Positions 10,241 through 22,479 of a stretch of 64,000 nt of DNA are shown piece after piece (position 1 is the stretch's first letter; each line of letters opens with the position of its first letter). Position numbers and translations under genes: made by a program. Source of the stretch: Climacteris rufus (lineage: Eukaryota > Chordata > Aves > Passeriformes > Climacteridae); contig VZRZ01005367.1 in the NCBI GenBank assembly GCA_013398175.1, positions 478,838 through 542,837 on the forward strand, in the 5' to 3' direction. Below the pieces are notes generated by a model, which made no database searches, was not told where the DNA came from, and saw only the letters and a list, made by a program, of their open reading frames with translations.

Positions 10241-13200
10241 AGCTCAAAAAGCCTAATGCCTTCAAAAACATCTCCATTTTCTTGGCATTGCAGATGCCAC
10301 AGTGAGCCAGCACAATAAAATGAAGAGTTGGGTTTGGAGAAAGGGGAGAGAAAAGGAAAGCAATTTGGAAAGGAGAGGAATGAGGTGAGCTAAGACAAGA
10401 GGTTAAAATTAACTTCTTGTGAAGTGCTGTTGAATTATCCCAGGGCTCCAGAAACTCCAGAGACCGTGAAGGCCGCAGAAGGATGATGGGAATTTTCATT
10501 CCTGAAACTTGTGCTTTGCTCCTCTGAGAACAGGCTGTCAAGAAGATAGCTCCAAAAGCTATCTTCTCTTCCTTCCTCAATATGGGAGAACTGCAAACTT
10601 GAAAAATCTGCAAAACACTCTTGAGAGGCAGCAGGAGTGGGCTAATGAGAGTGCTCTCCTCTATACATATTGGCTATAGGAAAGTCTCAAGCAAGGCTTG
10701 GAATAAATAGGATGACCTTTTCATTTGGGATAGTTCCAAATGCGAGTGGCCCCACAGGGAAAATTCAACAGAAAAGCTTTTGGGAAATTTCTCACTGCTG
10801 AATGTTTAGGTTAATACCATTCTAAATTAGTGCAAAATTAAGTAAATTTGGTTCTGAATGGGGAGGGCTCATCAGATGGGAAGTATAGTCTACCTAAGCT
10901 ACTGAGACAATAACTCATTTAGAGAATTATTTAGCTATCAGCTGGGAAACACATCACTGTCGTTTGCCAGGGCACACATGGCTTACAAGACATTAATCAG
11001 GTATCCATTGGAGAAGAAAATAATGATACTTTTACAATAGACAGTAATTTCAAGGGTGGTTAATAAGGGAATAAATAAAACAGCTATCAATATGAGTAGG
11101 TGCATTTTTGTATCTGTAGAACTCCATTAAAAGAGCCACACAGCCCTTTCATCATACTGAATTAATGTCAAAATATCTTCCTGACCTCAGCTGCACTCTG
11201 CAGCCTTCCACATTGCACCAGAGTTTTCAAACAGCCTCCCAGTGAAGCATTTCCTTGCCTTTCATTGCTGCACTCATATATCCAGCATGTGCAACATCTG
11301 TCCTACCAAATGACCCACTCATGGACTCCAAGCCCTGCTCAGCATCTGCTCTGAAAGGTTTGCTGAAATCAGCAGTTGCAGAAATGCCGAGGCCCTTTGA
11401 AAAATTCTAGTCTCAGTCACACTGCAGAGCATCAGCCATAGGGCTGCCATATTTCTGTCCCAGGTTTTCAGGAAGCATCAGTCATGCTCTGCCCACGTTT
11501 TACAGATGGTCTGTGCTCAGAAACGCATGGCATTTATTGTGCATATACAGACCATCTGTCCAGTGTACAGACCAAAGGCCCGTGCCTCCTGGAAATGCTG
11601 GACACACCACACATGCTCTGGAGCAAATGTGGGCACGTGCAGAAAATGCATCTGAATATTTTACTCTTCCTGAACAGTCTCTGAAATCCTGGACAGAAGT
11701 AATGAATAGCTTAACTTAAAATACTCCAGGGGAAGAAAGTGTATGTCCACAGTGTACAAAAGCTTAAAACACACATTTTCACAGGATATGAAGGACCTTA
11801 CAATGCTGCCTGCTCTGTTGTGAACAGAGCACTGGTTAAAACATTTCACTGGAAGGGAACCAGGACCTCTCCAGCCCTCAAGAAATGGCCTGAACCCTCT
11901 AATCAAACAGTCAGCACAAGGGATCTCAGTCTGAACAGACAGAAATGCTGCAGGTGGAGGTTGTATTAAACTGATTTAATGAGAACAGCTTTGCAGCTTC
12001 AGAGGAGTGCCTTGAGATTTCAGAAATACAACCTTGTTTCTTCCCAGTCATACTCCCATAACAGGCAATTGGGATGTCTGCCCCCCATTTCCCTGGACTG
12101 ATCTTCTCTGCATAAGGAGGTATAGGAGATCTGACACAGTTTCCCCTATGGTCAAATTTTCCTCCCCTCCCCCCCCCCACCTCTTACCACAGTTCTCTCA
12201 CAAACTTGTTGCAGAAAGCATGCTGGGTGAGGGATGTGTGATCAGAGGATGGTACCCATCGACCAGTCAGCCTTAAAAAAGCTGTTAAAGTTCAGAGGAA
12301 GGCTCAGGTTCTCTGGTATCACTCTAAGTCAATGTGATCAAACCTTTTGGGATAGTGAAAGATCCCTAATCCCTAAGATAATTTCTAGCAGTGATGCTGT
12401 CACTTATACAGAAATATATTTTCATCCTTTTTGTCTAGGTAATCTCAAATGCTTTTGCTACGTGGAGGCAAAAGACATTGCTGGACCTATATTGAAAGAA
12501 GAAAGTTGCACAGAATCTGCTCCAGCCTTGAGAAGATGTGCAAACCCTTCAATAGTTACATATGCATGTGCAAATTTCTGCTCTGGGTAGGAAGCAGGGC
12601 ACACATCTGGTATTACAAGTTCCCTAATAGAAATGAAGCTATATAGAGATGAGTATATTTGACACCTGGATATTTTAGGCAGTCCTGCCCTGCAGTTCTT
12701 CTCTGAATCATCTGATCACATATCACCTCAGCTGTGGCTTGCTGGGTGGAGAGGAAGAGTGATGATAGTATTTGTCTTCTCCAAAGGTTACACCTGCCAC
12801 CTGAAAGGCCTCCTGAAGATGCAGTAGCAGCTAGAGGTTACTCAGCTGCTCACCACCTCTCACTTTCTCTTCTCCACATAAAGGGCAGACAAGCAATTAC
12901 TGAAGGAAAGGAAGGAGCAGCCAATGCCTGTACACGTGAGGATCCTGTTACAGGAGCATAAATCCTGAGTCAAAGGCATTAAAATGCAGCCTGAAACCAC
13001 CAACTTTGACAAAGTTTATTTTATTAGCACTGTTTAATCACAGAAAGGGGCCTAGGTGCTGACCAGATTGGGAACACCTGTGTGGTGTCACCACATAGCT
13101 AAATCACACCCTGAACCACTAGAGACACTCCACTGTCCTGGTGTGCCCTGCAGGAGACAGTCATGTGTGCCCTCAGGAGATGACCTGTCACTCTCCTCAG

Positions 13201-13539
13201 ACATCTTTGGGGCAGAGAAGAGGTGGAAATCAGCTGGATGGATGGTGCTGGAACAAAGAGTCTGTTGTGAAGTGTCTGACAGGGCAGAGTGGAAGCTTTG
13301 TTGGAGGAAGACACTGAGGGAAGGTCATCATGTCCCTGTGGCTGTGTGTATTCACACCAGCTGAATGAGGGGTCTCTGGACAGTTAGTGCAAGCATGAAA
13401 AGCCAGCATCTTGTGAAATCATGAGGACTCAGGTCAACTCAACCAGAGCTCTGCAGTGAGACATCACAGTGCAGCTCTTGGTCTCAGCCAGCGTCACCCT
13501 GAGGAGGTGGAAAGGGAGGGTGGCAGCAGTGCCTGCTCG
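10241..13539. other. Unique sequence, no gene recognised
   Basis: Contains the right part of the 203-codon minus-strand open frame (see findings) and several frames of 65-118 codons with no recognisable domain, the longest at 12234-12590. A pyrimidine-rich tract with 10 C lies around 12160-12182. No repeat family was recognised, and nothing looks like a splice-bounded exon. Confidence 0.5.
12160..12185. repeat. C-rich pyrimidine tract
   Basis: A short run of C and T including ten consecutive C, inside otherwise unremarkable sequence. Simple sequence with no function implied. Confidence 0.75.
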
Positions 13540-14180
13540 CCAACTGGAAGGGTGAAAAAAGCTGCAAAGGTGAGACTGAGAGGGAAAATGACTCAAGGGT
13601 TTGACGCATCAGACAAATGGGAAGCATAAATAACCACAAACACCCAGATGCTCAGAGCTGGGCAGCCACAGGAGATGGCCAGATTAGAAAAGCCAAGCAA
13701 ATGTGTGTGGGAGTGGATATGAGATCAGAGAAGCAGGGTCAGGCAAGTTCAAAAACAAGCTCTGGAAATCTTTAGCATTCTATTGAGCTTGATCAGGAGG
13801 AAAGGAAGCCTTTGAAAGTGGTGAAGGGACAGGGGGATATAATACCACAGCCTGTGTGCAGAGAATAGCATGGCTTTGGCATAATGAAAATCGCTGTGCA
13901 CCATTCTTCTCTCACTTAGCCTCATTTAAACCATGAATAATGACATGGCAAACTACAACAGGTTAAAGCCAGTGGGAGTGAGGGGAGAATCACATCTTTT
14001 TTGTTTGGAGAGAGAGGCCTGCAGGGAAAAAAAAATGCAATAGAAGGAGATTTACAGTAGTCAAGAGGGAAAGCTATCAGGGATGACACGAACAGGAGTT
14101 GCACAGGCAGTGCTGTGACAAGGCATAGTCTGGAAGAGGAAGCAGAGGAGTCTGCAGGTGTGGAAAGATTAGTCAAAAAC
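13540..14180. repeat. Possible ancient L2-like LINE remnant
   Basis: Several blocks follow the order of an old L2-type LINE that reads through as purine-rich text on one strand: 'aggaagcctttgaaagtgg' near 13804, 'gtgtgcagagaatagcatgg' near 13854, 'accatgaataatgacatggc' near 13930, then 'agtagtcaagagggaaagct' near 14056, 'atcagggatgacacgaacag' near 14077 and 'tggaagaggaagcagagg' near 14131. Each block is diverged and the comparison is from memory, so this is a low-confidence call and the orientation is not stated. An 84-codon minus frame (13922-14176) crosses it and has no recognisable domain. Confidence 0.25.
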
Positions 14181-17100
14181 TAGGGGCAAGCAAAATTTGT
14201 CACAGTTTCAGTTAGAGAGACAGCTGTGCCATGTGCCCCAAATCACAAAACTCCCTTTTCTCACTAGAAATGTGAACCTAGGACTGGATGTGCTTGCATG
14301 CCTGAGTTCATGCCAGCCCCTTCAGAGGACTTGGGAAAGGAGACCAGTGCTTCCACCATCTCCTTTTCTGGTGGCTGAATTACATGAACAGCACAGCTAA
14401 AAATAAATGCAAAACCCACCATTACTTTGCCCTGAAATCAGCTGTTCTGGTCACCACATGACAGTAATGAAGCTGTGGATGAAGTAGGGCAGGCTGAGTA
14501 GGAGAGGTGTGGGGACCCTATCAATGCCTGTGGAATGTTGTCTCCACATGAGAAAAGAATTATAAATTGAGAGCCCATCATCAAGCAAAGAGAGGTCTCT
14601 AGAGATGTTGTCATTGTAGATGCAGCTTACAGGGGAAAAGGTTACATGAGATGCCTTTTAAGACAGCTAACAATTGCATCATTTGTCACAAGGAAAATAA
14701 AAAAAATTAGTTTGGGACCCCATAATAGAATAGTTTGGGGTTGATAATTTTGTGCTGACAATCTTCTGGTGCAAAAGCAGAATTTTTAATGAAGAATGAA
14801 TATAAAAATCCTTGGGGAATATAAGTCAATCTCAAAGCTTTAAACTGGTTGGGGTACATAGTCCTGCTGATTTATATACAATACATACATACCCATCCTC
14901 CTACCTCCATCCTATCAAACTGAAATGACAAACACAGCCCAGACATGCTGTTTCTGCAAGAGAGCCAGGCTTCTCTTTATTTCTCATTTAGGAAAAAAAT
15001 GACATTGATATCAAGCAAGAGATTAGCACGTGTTCCTGGAAGGAAGAATAGCAGTGGTGGAAAATATCCCCTATTCCCAAATGATAGGGATGAGTATATC
15101 TAATTAAAAAATAATCTTTTATTGTCTGCCAACTCAATCTAAGTTTCAATATACAAACCAGCAATTACAGGAAGTAGATAATCAGTTATGCATTTAAAAG
15201 ACTTTCTGCTGAATTACATGTCCTTTAATTACATGTACATTTTTTAAAACAAAAATTGGATTTCTTGGAAGTGAAGGAGAAGAAGTAACCAGACTAGGAA
15301 TGGATTTACTGTATTCCTATATATCTATGGCCAACAGAAACAATTTGAAGTAATAAAACTAAGCATCCTATTTTAAATCATGTGTCACAAATACCTCTAA
15401 GAACTAACTTTCATTGCCCTGAGGCACCTTATGTATTCATGTTATCCTTCCAGTTTTTGAAGCATGAGCATCATTGAATTTTAAGCACCAAAACCAAATG
15501 CTGAGAACCTTAAAGGTGTTGCTGGCACATGTGTGTGTGTGTAACAGAGGCTTTAGTTGGATACACATTTCTCTGTCATACATACATGGTTAATACACAA
15601 CACTTGTTGCAGACTTTTCTGTGCAGTGGTGTGCTTTTTTCAAAGTACATTAAGTATGCCAAACCTGCAGGTAGTAAAACACAGGGTGTGAATGTCAGGT
15701 TTGAAATATTCAAGAATGTAAGCTGAAGCAGGCATCCCTCTAACCATGAGCAAGGCTCAGGAGTGAATGTCACTGTGGCAGCACACGTTTCTGTCACCAC
15801 CACTACTCCAGTTCTCATTAAAGCTCACTCCACCACTGGTCAGAAGGGACAGTGGGCTGTGTGCTGCCTCTCAGACACACCAGGCCTCCAGAGTATAAAG
15901 GGGCAAGGGGAAAAATGTGATGGGGGGCTTAATAATTGGACAATTTGCTGATTATCTGCTGTTGATATGTGTTGTTATTTCTGTCTCTTAAGATGTGTTG
16001 CTAAGTATTGCTAGATCCCCCATGTCTTCTCTGCTGTCTGCCCTGTCTCACAATTCCCTTCCATAAAGCTTGTGACCCTCTTCTATAAATCAAATCCTTT
16101 AACAGTGACAGGCAGTACTACAGCTTCCTCCAAACAGATTTTTGCTGCAGGCATTGGCTCTTCCTCCAAGGGTGCCACTCCCTGGCACTGATTAGCTATA
16201 AATCTAGCAGTAATATATACAGGCTTAAACATCAAATTTGGTCTTCTATTTTTTTAGAATTCTGGGTGGCTTTTTAATTGTAGGACTTTTTTTTTTTAAG
16301 GCAAAATGACCCACACATGTGCAAACACTACTGGCTCTGCTTGCATTAACTCACCAAGCCCAGAAAATGTGTTCCTCTTCTGCAGTGTTCAGCACTGAAC
16401 ATGTTTCTGCTCTCCAAGGCAGGCTGTGAACTGCAGGTCTCTTTCAGTGGCCATCTTCTGTCGGCATCCTGGGACAAGAAAGTCAAAAGGATGGCAAGGT
16501 TTTGGAGAATTGCTCTGGTACAGAACCTGTGGATGTGACATTCCCACCTCCTCTGGTGCAGAAGTTGGAGGCAGAACACAGGCTTCAGGCCAGCAAAATG
16601 CTAATACTAATGCTGATTTATGGCTCCAGTAGGAGGAGAGGAATCTGGTTGCTTCATATCCAAGTTTTCCACCTTTGAGCAATCACACCAACTCAGGTAT
16701 GAGCAGTTCCAAAAATAATTCAAAGCCATTTCTTTCGAAGTGCAGGGTAAGAGATTACCAACTTCCATAGAAACGTCCCACTTACAAGCAGAATTATGTT
16801 CATCACATACTGCTGGAGGAAAAATTGTCACCAGCATGCCACTGCTCTATCCCCCTCAAGTGTGAGATATCAGATTGGCACTAGCTCGCTTATCCTGCCT
16901 AATTGGAGACAATTATTGACTTCCTGCAATTTAGTGCATTATTGGGATTTTGTTTTGCAGGGGGATTTGGATTTGGCTGATTGTAGCTAGCAGTGCTGCT
17001 ATGTTTCGGTTCTCCTGGACAGCTGCTAAGTGGCAATGCACTTACCAATCTTTGTACAGCTTTTTCTTCCAAGGTGCAGAAATTCAAAGGACCTGTCTGC

Positions 17101-18540
17101 AAAGAGCTCTATTTCTACCTGTTGATGGTTCATCTTGTTCAATAGGAAGGAGCATTAGTGTTTGGCCTTTATTTCTCATTCATTAAAACATTGTGCATTC
17201 AAGTTATTACCCAAATGCATCTTAACATACATAACTCTCATTCTCTGAGGCCAGTATCTATGCTTTGATGGACACTCCTCTTCTTAGCATTTCAGAAGAT
17301 ATTAACTATAGTACCATTTTCCCTTGAAGTCAGCCTATACATCACATTCCAAGTATAGCTACAACAATCATTTTAAGATGCCAAAAAGCACCTTGAACCT
17401 TACCTTGACAGATTTTACTCCTCCAGCTTCTAAAATCAGGCACTTTTACATTCTTTTAATTTCTTTTCTGTGAGACAGGTTTTCCTCAAAAAAGACAGGA
17501 CTCATTAATGAAAATCTGCCAAGTCCCCTTTCCCAAGAACTCTCCTTTTCCTCCAAGGGTTCCCCCACCATCCCCAGCCAACATGCAATATCATTGCAAC
17601 TAACCAGGCAGATCACAGGTGTAAAAAGGACATTCCAGTTTAAAGAGGAGTTTTTGGTGATGAACACAGCAGTGTCCAAGCAGACTCCAGCTGTTGTTGT
17701 AGCTCAGCAATGCCCATCCCAGCCTGGATGCTGTCTTGCAGACACTCTAACAAATCCTCCTCCATTATCTCCCCTCTACACTGCCTCTGAAAAAATCAAT
17801 TTTTTTCCTCTGGACAACTACCACACATTTCATCCACTAGCAGGAAGAAAGAATTTCAAAATGAGCAACATACACTTTTGTCAGTATTCAGTTCAGGAAA
17901 GGATATTTAATTCTTGTCCATGAAATTCCTCCCTCCGTCCCCTTCATGAGGAGAAGCTGAGTACACTTCAAACAGATCCCTGAGCACAGGCCATTGCATC
18001 AGCACTGTAGAAGGCTGCTGGGGCCTCTGGCATTATCCAGAGGTACCAGCACAGACAGGTAGGAAAAGCAGACACTAAAATTGGATGTGAGAATGGAAAG
18101 AAACTAATTTTTCAGCACAACATAAAAGCTGTCTAACAAAAACACCTTCCTTAAGCAACAACTAGTTAAAATGCAGTTTACAAAGAACATGTTTCCTCTA
18201 ATGTCATATAAATAAGTTATTTGGTCTTATTCTCGGGTCTCAGCTTTACAAGAGGTCAAGGTAAAGACATAGTAGTCCCCAGTGGCTGTGAAAATCCACA
18301 AGTATATGATCATTTGCAATTTTCAACATTCTCTGAAAAATTGATTCCAGCCTCTATTTGACTTCTAGATAACACTACTGATTATAAGCGAAAACAGTCT
18401 TCAATGAACAGAGTAATCAATACAAAGGGGTTTGATGCAAAGGGCTTTTCTCTGAGTAACAAGATACATCTCTCACAAAGGAAACAAGAACCTGGTCACT
18501 TTTCCCCAGGGTTCCTGGATTAATTAATGTATTTTTATTA
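14181..18540. other. Unique sequence, no gene recognised
   Basis: AT-rich sequence with a short (GT) tract near 15531-15542 and a T-rich stretch near 16287-16299. Open frames reach 97 to 109 codons (16389-16682 minus, 17594-17923 plus), with no recognisable domain and mutual overlap on both strands, as chance frames do. No repeat family was recognised. Confidence 0.5.
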
Positions 18541-18544
18541 CAGT

Positions 18545-18568
18545 GATGATGATGATGATGATGATGAT
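18545..18568. repeat. (GAT)8 trinucleotide microsatellite
   Basis: Eight perfect GAT units followed by two imperfect GGAT-like units. Pure trinucleotide runs of this length tend to vary in length between individuals, so it is a plausible marker. It is not inside a recognisable coding frame. Confidence 0.95.
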
Positions 18569-18569
18569 G

Positions 18570-20030
18570 GATGGTGAAGCTATATAAGTATCAGAACAAA
18601 CAGCGAGAAGAAAATGTGCTTTATCAGACATCAGGAATTGCCTTTTAGGACTGAACTGTTGTTTCTGCCCCTCAGTACTGTTGTGCTAAAGTGAGGCACA
18701 AATTGCTGGTGTGTCTCTCCTGGAAGAAAGGAAAACCTATAGGAGCCACAGCAGACTGCAGTGCTGGGTTTCCTCTCCAGCTCACCTCATGTTCTGACAA
18801 CCATCTAGGATGTCACCTTCTGCCTGCCCTCAGTCTCTATAAGGGCAAAACAGTCATGACAAAAAGTATTTCCTCCCCTTCTGTACCCCATGACGGTCTC
18901 AGTCTTACCTGAATTCTTTGTGTAATGATGCAGAATCACCTACAAGAGTCACACTGGTTGTTTATAGCACCTTTAACTTTCCATCCCGTGCTGGGACTCT
19001 GGTATAATCGATCAATATGTCGGGAAAGGATTGTCCTTAATATAACCGTAGATGGAATTATGTCTATTTGCACTGTTCACCTGAGTTCTTTGAATCTCAA
19101 AAGCTTGCAAGTATTAATTACAGTTCCCACCTGTCTCTATCACAGCTGTTGTCCCTCTCAGTCCAACAGGCCCAGGTTTCTGTCCCTCATCTTTGGCCAG
19201 TAGAGAAGTGAGCAGAAGATTGTCCAAACAAGATGAGAAGTTTCCTATCCAAGGTTATTAATTCACTCTCTTCTTGCCCTGCACTGGCCCACCAAATCTG
19301 CTGCAAGTGCATGTTCACCCTGCTCTTAACATTCTTCTGGTTTAAACTGATAAGTCTTTGGGGCAGAAGCCACATGGCCCCATCCAGAGAGGATTTTAAT
19401 CCTTCTGCCTGTAACTATTAGCCAAGAAACTCACATGAAATCAAGGGGAAATTATTTATCCCACATACATCTTCACCACGGTTCTAGACCTGTCATCCAA
19501 AATATTGTTTTTAGAGATAGGCCACTGGCCTAATATGACTGTGGTGACAAACCAGACTTGCAATTCTGAGGTTACTTACAGCACACTCTCCAGTTTTCAT
19601 GGCTGCCAAATCATGAATAATTTACCACCTTATGTCAGAGTGCTTGGATCTGTGCACCATAATTGCAGATGATGTCAGCTCTGGGATTTGTCCTGAGAGG
19701 CTAAAAGCCACTGTAGAGCCCTTGTCTCTTGTGGCATTTTTGCAGCTCCTAAAGCAACAAGTGATGCAGAAGTATGGGTCTGAAATAGACAACCTGTAAT
19801 TAATATCCCACATGTAGTTAAAATACTGTGAGAAGGATGGAAAGCATCTGATTTCCTGTCATGGAAGTTTGACCTCAGCAGCAAAGATCAGCTGGAGCAA
19901 GTAAAGGATTTCACTTCTGGTAATAAAGGCATCTGGTTTGAGTGGCAAGAAGCACAAGAATGGCAGGACTGTGTGTCACTAAGACCAGTCACTGAGAAAC
20001 TTTTCATCCAAGGAGATCCCCATTTCCGAT
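18570..20030. other. Unique sequence, no gene recognised
   Basis: Open frames reach only 92 codons (18925-19203 plus). The sequence has no recognised repeat and no strong dyad until the hairpin that starts at 20034. Confidence 0.5.
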
Positions 20031-20033
20031 TTG

Positions 20034-20075
20034 GAAATCTGCCTGTGTTGTACAGGAACAACACAGGCAGATTTC
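20034..20075. repeat. Perfect 18-bp hairpin with a 6-base loop
   Basis: The arms 20034-20051 and 20058-20075 are exact reverse complements, separated by the loop ACAGGA. Weak pairing could extend one or two bases outward. A partial third copy of the same words (ctgtgttg and gcagattt) follows at 20075-20096, so the structure may have arisen by local inverted duplication. An RNA from either strand would fold into a short stem, but it is shorter than a typical microRNA precursor, and no function can be inferred. Confidence 0.9.
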
Positions 20076-20096
20076 TGTGTTGTTCTGTGCAGATTT

Positions 20097-20819
20097 CCCC
20101 TGACTCTCTTTTCTGCAAAGGAGCCATTCCTAGAAATGCTGACAGCCAGAACATGCAATAAACAAGAAGGAAGGAGACAAATTTCCTGTGTCCATTTTCC
20201 CATTTCTTTCAGAGTTCTGGTACCAGAGCATGATGCTAATATCAGAGTGGAGGAGTAGAGAGGACAAGTGGCTGGACAGACAGGAGGAAGACACTCAGAC
20301 ACAACTGGACTCAGTGTGGGGATACCTACAGGCTCCCTGGTTGACCCAGGCATACAGCTGGGAAAATGTTACTCCTTAAATCTAACATGCAATTGTCTTT
20401 ATCATTTATTTGGTTTAATTAATTCTTCACTGGATTACTTAACTTTAAGTTGTACCTATTTACAGCACAGCAGTATGAAGCTCAGTTAAAGTCTTTGACT
20501 TCAGCTTCTTTTTATTTTTCCTGAGGAATTACAAAGATGTTGCCACCCTGCATGTTCTGACATGACAGATCTTCCCCAGAACTACAACAGAACAAGAGAC
20601 TGAGTCATGCCTGAGAGTGCTCCCCACTGAAATTTCCCAGCAGGCTGGGCTGCCTGGTCTCACCTCCCAAGCCCATGACATTGCTAAAGAGCAGCCTGGT
20701 GTGTACTAATTTTTCAAGCAGCTCTCATGGAGCCAGGCATAGTCTATGTGTGCCATAAAACACAGGAATGGTTTAACACAACTCAGAACATGAGGCTCAG
20801 CCTGGAGCTGGCATTTGTC
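20097..20819. other. Unique sequence, nothing recognised
   Basis: Lies between the hairpin and the LTR piece. The 5' part of the LTR may extend into it, but I could not recognise its start. Open frames here belong to overlapping chance frames on both strands (for example the 124-codon minus frame at 19979-20353). Confidence 0.4.
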
Positions 20820-21074
20820 ACTAACCTGTAACTTGTTCAGGTGGTGAGAAATTGTATTGTGCATCTCCTGTTTTTTCCCTTTTTATTAACATTATTATTT
20901 ATCATTATTACTGTATTTCACTTTATTTTTAATTATTAAACTGTTCTTATCTCAACATACCTGTTTTACTTTGATTCTTCTCCCCATTCCACCAGGGTGG
21001 GAGACAGGAAAGGGGGGAGGTTGAGTGAGCAGCTGCGTGGTGTTTCGTCTCCAGCTGGGCTTAAAACCTCGACA
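20820..21074 (+). mobile_element. Endogenous retrovirus LTR, 3' part (probably ERVL-type solo LTR)
   Basis: The segment has 'ggtggtgagaaattgtattg' near 20839, an A/T tract of TATTA-like units at 20880-20940, then 'attaaactgttcttatctca' near 20935, 'attcttctccccattccacc' near 20974, 'gagtgagcagctgcgtggtg' near 21023 and 'gctgggcttaaaacctcgac' ending in CA at 21074. This layout matches the R-U5 end of an LTR widespread in birds. ATTAAA near 20935 could be the polyadenylation signal. No gag, pol or env sequence is seen on either side, so it is probably a solo LTR. The 5' boundary is not resolved, and assignment to ERVL is from memory. Confidence 0.6.
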
Positions 21075-22436
21075 GGGGAAGGCATTTCTTGCACAACTCT
21101 AAGCCATTTTATTTTTCTTGGTGTGGAAGATGATGAGGCATGACAGGGTGTCCTGTGGTGCAATTATTTTGAACCACTGGTAGGGCAGGGAAGGAAGCCC
21201 TTTAAGCCAGATCTTCAAAGCACTTTGGAGTCATTTGGGCAAGAAGAACAGGGTAGACTGAAGTCTCAGAGAGGGCAAAGACCTGGGGCTAAAACTAACT
21301 GGTGCAAAGATACAGCCATGAATGAAGCCCAAGGAGCAAACCTTCTTTATGAACCTGTCCTTGGGTCCTGACAGACCAGAGGAGCTGAATAACCACAAAG
21401 AAGGTGTCTCCTGAAGAAGATGGACCCAACTCACCCAACAGAACTGTCTGAACGATCTGATAATATCCTGACCAAGGGAACTTCACAGAGACCTCCCTCT
21501 TATAAAGGTTTGACAAACAGTCATTCAGGGAAGTGCTTTGCCATGTCCTCCCCCACAGTAATTGGGATCGTGAACCACAGGTCATTCCCATTACCTCTGT
21601 TCACTCTCCAGTTGGGAACATGTCTCCCTAGGGTGGTTCCATGGAGGGGTGAATGCTGTTGCTGCTCCTAGTTACATCCCAGATCTCCATTCTGCAGTAG
21701 GCACCATAAAGGGACTCTCAGTTTTAGGAATTCCCTGTGTGCGGTCAGACTGAGAGTCAGCAAAGGGGCAAGAAAGGGGCAGTTGTTTGCTTATTTTCAT
21801 TGAAAGCTTAATTTTCTGTGGAATGTTCTGTTTTCCTGTGTTTTCTAATATGAAAAATTACTCTTCGTGCAAAATGTTGCTTTTTATCAGAAATAGAAAC
21901 CCTCAAAAAATCTTCTGAAAAACAATAAAAGAGGGATGATTTTTGACTGGAAAGAGCAACATTCAACATACTCTGACATTTCAAAGTGAAATATAGTTCA
22001 GAAACATGAATAGCTCACCTCAGGCCACTGCTGTGCCCATGGCAATTGCAGTGTGGGCTCCTCAGATCCGCAGACGTGTCCATAAACCAGGCTGTACTCT
22101 ATCCTCCTGGAGGCCTTGCAGCTCCTGTCGAGGCAAGGTAATGAGACACTGGGAAAAGGCCAAAGAACAGAGATCATGGCATGGCCTGAGACAAAGTTGT
22201 AACTCTTATAAGCCCCCATGTGAGCAGGCACTCTTCACTGAGTTGCCAAAGTACAACTTTTGACTTGGGTTGGCTCAACTCCAAATGAAAAGTTATGTTT
22301 TTTGGGGCAATTTGATTTTCAGAAAGAAAAAAAAAACCACAACCTCTTAAGGTTTTCAATAGTCAATACTATCCCATGGCAACCTTTAAAGAGAAAAATA
22401 TTTTCGTTTTCATTTACATTTTCATCATGACAGGTA
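21075..22436. other. Unique sequence, no gene recognised
   Basis: Open frames of up to 98 codons (21295-21591 minus, 21420-21671 plus, 22006-22263 plus) lack recognisable domains. No internal retroviral sequence follows the LTR that ends at 21074, which supports the solo-LTR reading. Confidence 0.5.
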
Positions 22437-22474
22437 AACAGATACATAGATAACAGATACATAGATAACAGATA
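22437..22474. repeat. Short tandem repeat, 15-base unit, about 2.5 copies
   Basis: The unit AACAGATACATAGAT occurs twice exactly (22437-22451, 22452-22466), followed by a partial third copy. It sits directly before the CR1 element that begins around 22480, so it may be insertion-associated or simply chance. Confidence 0.9.
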
Positions 22475-22479
22475 CACTG

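Noticed and set aside
10002..10613. 203-codon minus-strand open frame as a membrane protein gene
   Set aside because: It overlaps an old CR1 remnant on the other strand. The hydrophobic look follows from A-rich sense sequence, and its length is near the chance limit for six frames of 64 kb.
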